Positions 1-7,423 of a stretch of DNA of 22,285 nucleotides are shown piece after piece. The DNA is from DSWT01 sp036845725 (GTDB lineage: Bacteria; Chloroflexota; Anaerolineae; B4-G1; SLSP01). How positions within the stretch are numbered: position 1 is the first letter of the stretch; every line of letters begins with the position of its first letter. The notes under the pieces were generated by a model. That model did not search any database. It was not told where the DNA came from and saw only the letters and a list, made by a program, of their open reading frames with translations. The stretch lies in the NCBI GenBank assembly GCA_036845725.1, contig DAIUDK010000092.1:1-22285 (forward strand), read 5' to 3'. A program made the translations under genes and the position numbers.

Positions 1-3
1 ACT

Positions 4-62
4 AACCACGAATCTTCACGGATTTTCACTCGTTCTGATTCAATTCGTGTAGATTCGTGGTT
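4..62. repeat. Intergenic inverted repeat downstream of the GH4 gene
   Basis: Bases 4-15 (AACCACGAATCT) and 51-62 (AGATTCGTGGTT) are perfect inverse complements. Pairing continues inward through 17-24 against 42-49, with one T-T mismatch and one G-T pair, giving a hairpin of about 20 pairs. It starts 7 bases beyond the stop codon of the minus-strand GH4 gene. No T-run follows it, so it is not a classic intrinsic terminator. Related strings built on 'attcgtg...agattcgtgg' are known to me as dispersed intergenic repeats in many environmental genomes; that is recollection, not a search. It could end transcription by structure alone or stabilise the 3' end. Confidence 0.6.
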
Positions 63-68
63 TATTCT

Positions 69-1460
69 TCAAAGAGCCTCATCCCAACCCGGCAGCATCT
101 CCGCGTTGGCCTCAAGCAGTTCGTTGAACATGTCCCACGCCTGATCCACGCTGATACGGCAGAGCGGATCGTTGAGCAGCGCCTGGAAGGCCAAGTCTTT
201 GTCCTGCATCAGTGCCCCCTCCAGTGTCAACTCCTGAACGTCGACGACGCGACGCATCAAAATCTCCAACCCAAAGGGTAACGGCTTCGGCACGACCGGC
301 GCAAGGCTGTCTTTGCGGAATTGGGCGTTCGTTTCGACCACCGCGCCGAGCGGCAGACTGGGCAGTTGCCCCGTGTTCGGCAGGTTGACGTTCGTGTCGA
401 GCGGCTCCACACCGAGTAGGGCCAACATCTGCGCGACGCCCTCCTCGCCGGAATGACGCAGCCCACCTTCCGGATTATAGCCCTGTGCGGCGCCGGGCGC
501 GTTCTGCGGCGGTTGCCACGTCCCCAGCCGGAAACTCGACGGGGTGAGGATCACGCCATAGCGGTGCAGATTCTCCTCCAAGATGAGATACCAGGGCACG
601 AACTCCGCCAGGTGACGGTCGCCGGCTGCGCCGAGCGCGCCGAAGCGCCGCAAGAAGTCGAACGCCACGAGCTTCTGTGAGGAGAACCACAAGCCGCGTT
701 CCTTCGCCATGAGTGACCAGGCAGTGCGATCCGCCCAGAAGCCTTCCTGCTCCATGTGCGCTTCGAGCAGCGGGAACAGGTCGTACCCGTTCCACGTCGC
801 ACGCGTCGCAAAGGTGAAGTGGTTGACGCCCGCGATGTCGGTTTTGATGTCGCCGCGCTGGGGGCGTGGCACGTCGAGGTGCGCGTTGACCAGCCCGGCG
901 AGCATCTCCTGCGTGCCAAAGACCTCGTGGCAGCAGCCGAACGCCTTGATGTCCGGCTCGGCGGCGTAGAGCGCGGCGGTACACAGTGTCATGGGATTGG
1001 TGTAGTTGATGACCCAAGCTTCCGGGCACTGCCCCATAATCTGGTGGGCGTAATCCACGTAGATGGGCACAGTGCGCAGCGCACGGCTGATGCCGCCCGG
1101 CCCGGTGGTGTCACCCACGGTTTGGAGGATACCGTACTTCGCCGGGATATCGATATCGTTGGCAAACATCCACATTGGCCCCGGCAGGATCGAGAGAAAG
1201 ACAAAATCCGCGTCCGCCAGCGCTTTCTCGGACGTTTCGTAGGCGTTGACGGCAAACGTCGTCCGCGCGTCCGGGTGGCCGTAAATTTCTCTGGCGCGCT
1301 CCACGTTCCGCAGCGCGGCTGCGTGGTCGATGTCGTAGAGCGCAATCTCGCCCGTGAGGTGCGGGCATAGTGCCAGGTCGGTCATCACCATTCTGGCCCA
1401 ATAGCGGCTCCCGCCACCGATGTAGGCGATCTTGATGTCGATAGGGTTGTTTTCAGTCAT
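69..1460 (-). CDS. lplD: GH4 family glycosidase, probable alpha-galacturonidase (CHEV type)
   Basis: This 463-residue protein is a full-length GH4 glycosidase, a family that cleaves glycosides by an NAD+- and divalent-metal-dependent oxidation/elimination mechanism in the cytoplasm. The Rossmann dinucleotide site is at residues 12-18 (YIGGGSR region), with acidic residues D43 and D45 after the second strand. NYTNP (152-156), CHEV (177-180) and GVNHF (211-215) are the expected metal and substrate motifs. The residues after the catalytic Cys-His track specificity in GH4, and CHEV is the published signature of alpha-galacturonidases such as Bacillus LplD. A galacturonide substrate is therefore more likely than melibiose or maltose. 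The ATG start has GGAG seven bases upstream. It begins 46 bases after the stop of the histidine kinase gene and may share its transcript. The family call is firm; the specificity is inferred from one motif. Confidence 0.9.
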   Translation of the reverse strand: MTENNPIDIKIAYIGGGSRYWARMVMTDLALCPHLTGEIALYDIDHAAALRNVERAREIYGHPDARTTFAVNAYETSEKALADADFVFLSILPGPMWMFANDIDIPAKYGILQTVGDTTGPGGISRALRTVPIYVDYAHQIMGQCPEAWVINYTNPMTLCTAALYAAEPDIKAFGCCHEVFGTQEMLAGLVNAHLDVPRPQRGDIKTDIAGVNHFTFATRATWNGYDLFPLLEAHMEQEGFWADRTAWSLMAKERGLWFSSQKLVAFDFLRRFGALGAAGDRHLAEFVPWYLILEENLHRYGVILTPSSFRLGTWQPPQNAPGAAQGYNPEGGLRHSGEEGVAQMLALLGVEPLDTNVNLPNTGQLPSLPLGAVVETNAQFRKDSLAPVVPKPLPFGLEILMRRVVDVQELTLEGALMQDKDLAFQALLNDPLCRISVDQAWDMFNELLEANAEMLPGWDEAL

Positions 1461-1506
1461 TAGTTATCTCCATAACAGGATTAAAGGGTGCGGCGCATCC
1501 TCTGCA

Positions 1507-3321
1507 TCAACTCACCGGCAGCCACATAGTAAAAGTGCTGCCCCGCTCCGGCCCGCTTTCGACGTTGATATAGCCTCCGTGGGCACGCATAATCTCATCC
1601 GCAATACTCAGTCCCAATCCCGTGCCGGGAACGTGCCCCGATTCGGCCAGCGCGCCGCGGAAGAAACGATTGAAAAGCCTGGGTTTTTCATCAGGCAGGA
1701 TGCCCGGTCCCGTATCTTGCACGGCGAGCGTCACCCAACGCCGGCCATGGGCCTCGACCGCGGCAAGCCCAATATGGACCTCCCCACCGGATGGCGTGAA
1801 GATCAATGCATTTTCCACCAACTCCTTCAACGCCTGCTCCAGCCGGAAAGAATCACCTTTGACCTCCGGCAGGGTGTCCGGAATCGGATCTACGGTCAAT
1901 GTCACGTTATGCGTTTCAGCCTGGTTCCAATAGCATGTCGCCGTATCGCTGATGATGATGGGCAGGGGAAGCGGCTCCCACGTGGTGACGCCCTGCCCGC
2001 TGTCCAACGAAACCATCGCCAGGATATCTTCGATCAAATGCTCCAGACGCGCCGACTGGCGTTCCAGAGCCTGCAAATAGGCCGTCGCTTTCTCCGGCGA
2101 CTTCTCTACCTGTAACAAATACGCGGAAAGTTTGATGCTCGTCACCGGGGTACGTAGTTCGTGGGACACATTGGTGATAAATTGGCTGCGCGCACGCTCT
2201 AACGCTTTAAACTTGCTAATGTCCTGGTGGCTGAAAATGTAACCGGTGCGCTCACCCTCGTGTTGCAAGAAGGCGATGGTCAGTACAGCATCATAAACGC
2301 GGCCGCTTTTGTGACGTATGATAACCTCGCGCTGCGTACAAGCTCCGATCTGCCACGTGAACTGCCAAGCGCGACGATCCAACTCCGCGGATTCCTGAGC
2401 CATAAGTATGTACATCGGGCGGCCTACGATCTCTGCACTGCTGTATCCCGTCAACGTCACGAACGCTTCGTTCACGTATTGAATACGCATATCCAGGTCG
2501 GTAACACTGATTGCGTCGCCAACACTGCGCAAGATCGCCTCGCTTTTGTCTTTTTCGGCGACTGCCTCAACCGTACGTTCAACGACCAATGTCTCTAGGG
2601 TGCTGTTGAGTTGTGCAAGCGAGGCCTCGGCCTCTTTGCGCTCGTGAATTTCGTGGGCCAGGTCTCGATTGAGCACTTTTAGTCGGTTGGATTGCTCGAC
2701 GAGGCGTTCAAATGCCATCCGCGTGCCATCCTGGCTAGTCGCCACCAGATACGTCCCCAGAAAAACCGTCACCAAAAACGTCACAAAATCGACCACATCT
2801 TTAGTAATCTGGGACAGTGGCAAGGTAACAGGGAGGAAAACGGGTGTTCTGAGCACAAAAATAAGGACTACGCCTACGGGAATCAGGATGCCAGCAAATA
2901 CAAATCCCGCCTGGCGGGAAATCAAGACACCAGCCATAAGCGAAATCAACAGTCCCAGAATGGCAAAAGCAACAATCAAATCCTCGTAGAGCAATGCCAA
3001 CGCCAATCCAATCACAGTCACGATGACAATCAACAGACGGCTACCAGCGACCATTTTTCCGCGTTGGCTCCATCGAACCGCCAAAGCATAACCACCCAAA
3101 CAGAGCACCATAACGGCCACAAAAACCCACGACTGCCAGGCATGATCGAGATACACGGCACCGACGATCGAGGTTAACATTCCAATACCTAGCACAACGC
3201 CCACGCGACGCAAAATGCTGCGCAGCAGACGCAATCGCTCGGTCGCAATCCACACATCCGCAACGACGAGGGTTTGTGTGCTGAGGATGTCGTTCGCTGG
3301 TGTTTGAGGAGATTCTTTCAT
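1507..3321 (-). CDS. Membrane-bound PAS-domain sensor histidine kinase
   Basis: This is a 604-residue hybrid-free sensor kinase. After about 35 residues the N-terminus has roughly six hydrophobic helices (about 38-195), then a charged coiled-coil-like linker (200-260) and a PAS domain (about 262-370, containing a V-T-GYS element). The transmitter follows. The phosphoacceptor H387 lies in the H-box SHELRTP; the N-box is ELVENAL; G1 is DTGPGI and G2 is GTGLGLS, so it should be catalytically competent. I chose the ATG at 3321 over an in-frame TTG at 3330 because neither has a strong ribosome site and ATG is the commoner start. No response regulator is adjacent; the next gene downstream is the GH4 glycosidase. 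The signal is unknown, and a sugar or envelope cue would be a guess. Confidence 0.93.
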   Translation of the reverse strand: MKESPQTPANDILSTQTLVVADVWIATERLRLLRSILRRVGVVLGIGMLTSIVGAVYLDHAWQSWVFVAVMVLCLGGYALAVRWSQRGKMVAGSRLLIVIVTVIGLALALLYEDLIVAFAILGLLISLMAGVLISRQAGFVFAGILIPVGVVLIFVLRTPVFLPVTLPLSQITKDVVDFVTFLVTVFLGTYLVATSQDGTRMAFERLVEQSNRLKVLNRDLAHEIHERKEAEASLAQLNSTLETLVVERTVEAVAEKDKSEAILRSVGDAISVTDLDMRIQYVNEAFVTLTGYSSAEIVGRPMYILMAQESAELDRRAWQFTWQIGACTQREVIIRHKSGRVYDAVLTIAFLQHEGERTGYIFSHQDISKFKALERARSQFITNVSHELRTPVTSIKLSAYLLQVEKSPEKATAYLQALERQSARLEHLIEDILAMVSLDSGQGVTTWEPLPLPIIISDTATCYWNQAETHNVTLTVDPIPDTLPEVKGDSFRLEQALKELVENALIFTPSGGEVHIGLAAVEAHGRRWVTLAVQDTGPGILPDEKPRLFNRFFRGALAESGHVPGTGLGLSIADEIMRAHGGYINVESGPERGSTFTMWLPVS

Positions 3322-3335
3322 TTCCGGCAATAACC

Positions 3336-3449
3336 CTAAAACAAGGTCATGGTGAAAGGAACTTCAGCCACGTGATCGGGAAACTCGTCGCCGAGCGCAA
3401 ACCCCACACAACGATCTCTGCCCACATCTACAAACTGCACAATCCGCAT
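3336..3449 (-). CDS. Possible 37-residue leader ORF upstream of the histidine kinase
   Basis: An ATG at 3449 with a good ribosome site (GAGGTG, six bases upstream) opens a 37-codon frame. It ends in TAG 14 bases before the kinase ATG. The predicted peptide starts MRIVQFVDVGRDRC and continues with VGFALGDEF. Its beginning resembles the first strand pair of fumarylacetoacetate-hydrolase-type proteins, so it could be a decayed gene start. It could also be a leader peptide coupled to the kinase, or chance. There is no hydrophobic segment. The placement and ribosome site favour translation; nothing else supports a function. Confidence 0.3.
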   Translation of the reverse strand: MRIVQFVDVGRDRCVGFALGDEFPDHVAEVPFTMTLF

Positions 3450-3579
3450 TCGCACACCTCTTTATCAAGCCAATTGTGCGCGTCGCCCATGACACACGAT
3501 CTACACTATCGGTATTTTACAGCGAAATCCCGAGTGCGAAAGTCCCAGTTTTTCATTCATCGGCAAATCGTATACAACA
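3450..3579. other. Non-coding stretch upstream of the kinase transcription unit
   Basis: This AT-richer stretch lies between the terminator of the sigma-factor operon and the small ORF before the kinase. It must hold the kinase promoter if the terminator is efficient. I see weak minus-strand -10-like elements (for example TAAAAT near 3520-3530) but no convincing -35 partner, so I name no promoter. No gene or repeat is apparent. Confidence 0.4.
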
Positions 3580-3611
3580 ACACGCCCGCCGGATTGCTCC
3601 GGCGGGCGTGT
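3580..3611 (-). terminator. Intrinsic terminator of the sigma/anti-sigma operon
   Basis: A perfect 13-bp GC-rich stem (3580-3592 with 3599-3611) encloses a 6-base loop. On the minus strand it is followed by TTGTTGT. It begins 22 bases after the stop of the membrane protein gene at 3634, exactly where the operon should end. Confidence 0.85.
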
Positions 3612-3633
3612 CTGTTATCAAATGCCCGCGCTA

Positions 3634-4713
3634 CTAAGCTTCCTCATAGGGCGTCTCCAGCACCGCCAACGGTTCAAGCTGTCCCAATGCCTGAAGCTCA
3701 CGATAGGTCAACGTCCACGTACTCGACACGTACACTTCGTATATGCCGTTTAACAGAAAAGTCGGGACGGCGATCACCAGAAGAAAAATCGGGATTCCGA
3801 TAAGACCGGCGACAACCCATGCACCAGCATCGCCTATCATCAGCCTGGCCAGGCCGTGCAGCAACAGTCCCACACCACCTCCGACCAACGCTCCCCCAGC
3901 GATCAACAAGAACATAATCGGGGTCATTACGATAGAAAAGCCGATGGAGAGGCCAACTATGATCAGCCACATGATGCCCACGTCCTTCCAATTCCGCTTG
4001 ACCATTGCGAAACCGTGACGCAGCGCCTCGCCGACCCCAACCTTTTCCAGCACGCAGACCCGACTGAAAAAGCGCTTAAACAAACTAAGGAAAGTCGTCA
4101 CAATGATAAGCGCGAAAATGACGAAGAAGAAGAGACCAATGAAGATCACCACTCCAACGACACCGCCCAACCCATCACCGCCCGCCAGCAACAGCAAAGG
4201 CGAAACCGCTAATCCCAATAAAAGGACCGCCCCGACGAAGACGGGGATAAAGATGGCAAGGTCGATCAGGAATAGACGCCATGCCTCGCGCGACCATCCC
4301 AGCCTCCACCCTTCGCGGAAACGCAGTTTCTCACCGGTGGTTTCGTAGGTATCGACCATGCGTATCATCGCTGCCTCCGATACGTAACGCGCTACTGCGG
4401 CAATCACACCAAGCACAAGGATAACAAGAACCAGCAAGACGATGATCGCGATGACCGTTCCGGCGCGCGGCTGCCACGCCCCGCCGCTTAACTCCCGCAC
4501 GACCCCCTCAATAACCTCTTGGGGCGTGCTCCCCTCCGGAATTTCATATTGAGATTCGGGAGGGAAATCACTCCCGCTGAATTGGTAGCCTGTCTGCGCC
4601 CCTCCACTAGATGCTGATACCGTCGTCAACGCCAGAATAAGGCCGAAGGCCCACAGCACACGATATTGTTTCAGAATCTCCCATGCGCGTTTCAAAACCC
4701 TTGTATGATCCAT
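3634..4713 (-). CDS. Multi-spanning membrane protein of an ECF sigma operon, function unknown
   Basis: This 359-residue integral membrane protein has a first helix at about 19-36 (after KRAWEILKQYR), a polar extracytoplasmic-looking loop (about 37-82), and then about five to six further hydrophobic segments rich in Gly, Val, Ile and Leu. The layout resembles glycerophosphodiesterase-type membrane domains and other uncharacterised Chloroflexota membrane proteins that begin with a W/K-rich 'AWRxxWxxK'-type motif. I cannot assign a reaction. It has AAGGAG upstream of its ATG and starts 14 bases after the anti-sigma stop. It is therefore the third gene of the sigma/anti-sigma operon and may be its target or an accessory to sensing. 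A terminator follows directly. Confidence 0.85.
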   Translation of the reverse strand: MDHTRVLKRAWEILKQYRVLWAFGLILALTTVSASSGGAQTGYQFSGSDFPPESQYEIPEGSTPQEVIEGVVRELSGGAWQPRAGTVIAIIVLLVLVILVLGVIAAVARYVSEAAMIRMVDTYETTGEKLRFREGWRLGWSREAWRLFLIDLAIFIPVFVGAVLLLGLAVSPLLLLAGGDGLGGVVGVVIFIGLFFFVIFALIIVTTFLSLFKRFFSRVCVLEKVGVGEALRHGFAMVKRNWKDVGIMWLIIVGLSIGFSIVMTPIMFLLIAGGALVGGGVGLLLHGLARLMIGDAGAWVVAGLIGIPIFLLVIAVPTFLLNGIYEVYVSSTWTLTYRELQALGQLEPLAVLETPYEEA

Positions 4714-4727
4714 TTTTCTTCTCCTTT

Positions 4728-5327
4728 TTACTCAGCGTATGCCATTCGCCCTTGTTGGCGAATCCACCAACCTGCTAACCAGCCCCAATACAACAGACCA
4801 ATGCCGACGAATGGCACAAAGCCCAAAGCAATGAGTCCTACCAAAGATGAGACATAGTTCATAAAACACCGCACTAACTCAAGCCCCGTCCTGGCGGAAC
4901 ACTGCCATCCGGTAAGCCAGGAAACATCGGAAGCGGGCGGCAGGACAGACGTGAACAGAGACGCAAGCAAAGGATGGTTCTGCGCCAGCAAAATGCCAGT
5001 GACCACAACAAACGCTGTCTGCACGAACGCCCACGCGCCGAACAGCCCTACCGGAACAAGCCGCCAACCGGTCTCCAACGCGCGCTGCAAAGCCGTCTGC
5101 GTGGAACGGGGCGGCAAGCGCAATCCCACTTGAGCGACGAACCGGTCAGGGCGCGTCAAATTCGTGGCGGGCGGATTCGCCTGCAGCAATGCCGAGAACG
5201 CCTGTAGTGACTTCAATTCGGTACGACAGTTCTCACAATGCGCCAGATGCGCTTCAACGCGCTGTAACTGGCACCCCTGCAATTCGCCGTCGTGATAAGC
5301 TTGCAACCACTCTAAGATATGATCCAT
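4728..5327 (-). CDS. Zinc-finger anti-sigma factor with membrane segments
   Basis: The N-terminus carries the zinc-binding anti-sigma (ZAS/putative zinc finger) signature H27-x3-C31-x2-C34, preceded by a helix with the typical YHDGEL element. This domain binds an ECF sigma factor and holds it inactive at the membrane. The rest of the 199 residues contains hydrophobic stretches at about 92-115 and about 150-190, so the protein is anchored. There is only a short extracytoplasmic loop and no sizeable sensor domain. Its ATG overlaps the TAA stop of the upstream sigma gene (TAATG), implying translational coupling and balanced production of the partner pair. Whether the zinc site senses redox is not shown by the sequence. 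Confidence 0.92.
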   Translation of the reverse strand: MDHILEWLQAYHDGELQGCQLQRVEAHLAHCENCRTELKSLQAFSALLQANPPATNLTRPDRFVAQVGLRLPPRSTQTALQRALETGWRLVPVGLFGAWAFVQTAFVVVTGILLAQNHPLLASLFTSVLPPASDVSWLTGWQCSARTGLELVRCFMNYVSSLVGLIALGFVPFVGIGLLYWGWLAGWWIRQQGRMAYAE

Positions 5328-5923
5328 TACCCAACCTCCAGGTACGCCGCGAGCATCTCACGCACCTTTGTCCGGGCGTAATTCAAACGTGACATCACCG
5401 TGCCTATTGGAACATTCAAGGTCTCGGCAATCTCCTTGTAGGAGAGGCCCTCGTACTCTCGTAAAATCAACACGAGGCGGCCTGGAGGAGCCAGCGCCAA
5501 CACGGCCCGGCGCACCTGTTCAACGCGTTCATTGCATTCGACGGTGGCCTCCAAATCCGAACCCGATGCAGCCAACGGCAAATCATCGATATCCACGGTA
5601 TCGCGCTCGCGTCGCAATACGTCCAGCGCAACGTTCGTAGCGATGCGGTATAGCCAATTACGGAACGGGGAGCGGCGCTGATAGCGCGGCAGGTTTTGCC
5701 ACGCGCGGATAAAGGCCTCCTGCGCCGCATCCTCAGCCAGGTTCGCATCACCGCACATTCGGTACACCACGTTGATCACGCCCTCGCGATAGTGATGCAC
5801 GATGTCGCCAAAGGCCTGCCGATCACCTTTCTGCGCCCGGGCGATCCACTGAAGCTCGGTTTCCTCCGGTATCGCTGTTATCGTCAAAGTATTACTCGCT
5901 TTTCTACTACTATAACGAGACAC
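5327..5923 (-). CDS. ECF-type RNA polymerase sigma factor
   Basis: This 198-residue group 4 sigma factor has region 2 at about 36-105, including the core-binding and -10-recognition helix DAAQEAFIRAW, and region 4 at about 135-190. The helix-turn-helix EIAETLNVPIGTVMSRL in region 4 reads the -35 element. There is no extra C-terminal domain, so this is a simple RpoE-like regulator whose activity is set by the anti-sigma factor encoded next to it. The only reasonable start is GTG at 5923, with a weak ribosome site. The three genes from here to 3634 form one unit. The upstream gap is 51 bases after a terminator, and I do not recognise a GGAAC-type autoregulatory promoter in it. Confidence 0.95.
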   Translation of the reverse strand: MSRYSSRKASNTLTITAIPEETELQWIARAQKGDRQAFGDIVHHYREGVINVVYRMCGDANLAEDAAQEAFIRAWQNLPRYQRRSPFRNWLYRIATNVALDVLRRERDTVDIDDLPLAASGSDLEATVECNERVEQVRRAVLALAPPGRLVLILREYEGLSYKEIAETLNVPIGTVMSRLNYARTKVREMLAAYLEVG

Positions 5924-5974
5924 GCCGCTGTTTTATTCGCTGGAAATCGAGGTCGACCACTCGCCCTACAAAAC

Positions 5975-5999
5975 CGGCGGGAGCACAATGCCCCCGCCG
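5975..5999 (-). terminator. Intrinsic terminator of the sugar-uptake operon
   Basis: A 7-bp GC-only stem (CGGCGGG at 5975-5981 with CCCGCCG at 5993-5999) encloses an 11-base loop. On the minus strand it is followed by GGTTTTGT. It lies 20 bases past the stop of the amidohydrolase gene and separates that operon from the sigma-factor gene. Confidence 0.75.
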
Positions 6000-6019
6000 A
6001 TTTCTGCGAGGAGAAGCGG

Positions 6020-7309
6020 TTATAGGCCCAGTCTGAAAAACGTATTAGCATTGGCAAACAGCCAGGCGTAGGCAACCTCTCTGGCCTCATCCAGGCTGAG
6101 ATAGTCAATCTCGACCAGGTCCGAAAGCGCCATGGCAATGTTGTCGCGGGCGATTTGCGCGTGCGCCCAGGCCTGGTCCACACTGTCGCCACCTACGTCG
6201 GAGCCGTAACCGTGAATCTTACCGTGCGGCACGCTGGCGAGTGCCTGCTTGAAAAGGTTCTGGCAATAAATGGGATCGATGATGTTGGCCCAACAGAAAT
6301 CGAGTGTCACGTTGGGATAGTTCTTGCTAAGGTAGAGCAGTTCGCCACTGTAAGGCCAGTTGGCGTGAAAAAGGTCGAAACGCACTTCACGGTGCAGTTC
6401 GATGAGTTTGGTCAAACCAATTGCGTTGGTTTTCACAATGTCGTTGCGAATTCCGGCCATGTGGCCAGTGTGAATCTGCACCGGCAGATCCAAATCGCGC
6501 GCCATACGCATGAAGGCATGGAAAAGGTAGTCATCCAGTGGTTTGGCACCATCAGGATAGGATGCGCTACGGCGTGGGTCTTCCATAAACCAGTTGAAGA
6601 CAGCTTCTGCCTCGGCGCGGGTGGGATTAGCGTAGTCGAGAGTGCGAGTATAGGCGCTCTGGTCCTTGAACGCCACCGCGCCGTAGGCTTCATGCCCCTC
6701 AAAGATCACGCGGCAAACGTCGAGGTATTCGTCCAATGAGGTGATCGTCCGCCCCACCACGCGCCCCACCGCCTGCACGTCCTCATAGCTGCGTACTGCG
6801 TGATAGCCGGGTAACGAGATCGCCAGTCGCCCGCGCGGAGTGAGCTTGAGCGTACCGTCGAGGACTTGTCGTGCATCAGGCCACACGTCCAAAATGCGGA
6901 TGGCGATATTGGCCTTTTCGAGAACGTTGTCAAAGAAGGCTTCATCTTCGTAGTTCAGCAACTTGTCCTGTATCCGGCGAAGCGAGGCAAGCGTCAGTTC
7001 ATCTTCACCGTAGAATTCTTTGAGCGCGCGGCGGACCATCATCCCATAGCCTGTAAATCGCGCGCGCTTCCACGCCCGTTCAAGGACAAGCCAGCGTTCT
7101 TCCAGCGGGCGTTTTTCGTCGGTAAGCACGGCCATCTCCGCGTCGGAGGACGCACTATGCAGGTCGCTCTCGAAGTAACTGTGGATAAATAACGCGATAG
7201 GGTCTTTGTGATTTGGCCCACATGAAACGGCGTGGTCGTGGCAATCCACGAGGGGAATAGTCTCACAATAGACACGCAGAACGTCGTAACACTTGGCAGT
7301 GCCCCTCAT
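6020..7309 (-). CDS. Amidohydrolase-superfamily protein resembling uronate isomerase
   Basis: A 429-residue TIM-barrel metal-dependent enzyme. The HxH metal motif is H24-D-H26, preceded by a segment (DVLRVYCETIPLVDCHDH) laid out like the start of uronate isomerase UxaC. H280-TG-H283 and R288-N-D290 recall the HxGxxRN element of UxaC. H315 and D371 (GSD) are candidates for the remaining barrel ligands. UxaC interconverts uronates and ketouronates, for example galacturonate to tagaturonate. I therefore infer a uronate-related role, but an ordinary hydrolase of the superfamily is possible. I start it at the ATG at 7309, which has a perfect AGGAGG site, rather than 19 codons upstream. It is the last gene after the sugar transporter, 114 bases from the permease, and a terminator follows. 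Confidence 0.85.
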   Translation of the reverse strand: MRGTAKCYDVLRVYCETIPLVDCHDHAVSCGPNHKDPIALFIHSYFESDLHSASSDAEMAVLTDEKRPLEERWLVLERAWKRARFTGYGMMVRRALKEFYGEDELTLASLRRIQDKLLNYEDEAFFDNVLEKANIAIRILDVWPDARQVLDGTLKLTPRGRLAISLPGYHAVRSYEDVQAVGRVVGRTITSLDEYLDVCRVIFEGHEAYGAVAFKDQSAYTRTLDYANPTRAEAEAVFNWFMEDPRRSASYPDGAKPLDDYLFHAFMRMARDLDLPVQIHTGHMAGIRNDIVKTNAIGLTKLIELHREVRFDLFHANWPYSGELLYLSKNYPNVTLDFCWANIIDPIYCQNLFKQALASVPHGKIHGYGSDVGGDSVDQAWAHAQIARDNIAMALSDLVEIDYLSLDEAREVAYAWLFANANTFFRLGL

Positions 7310-7423
7310 CCAGCACCTCCTGTAGGGAATGATATCGAAATTGTACTTCTCCACAGCACAATGCAAATACGCATCAATGGGAGACGCGGTACACTCCCGT
7401 GGAGAATGCGGTGACGACCCCCA

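Noticed and set aside
756..1370. Plus-strand open frame opposite the GH4 gene
   Set aside because: Antisense to a gene with intact catalytic motifs and no recognisable fold.
7310..7366. Longer start of the amidohydrolase
   Set aside because: The downstream ATG has a perfect AGGAGG at ideal spacing, and the extra 19 residues have no counterpart in the family layout.
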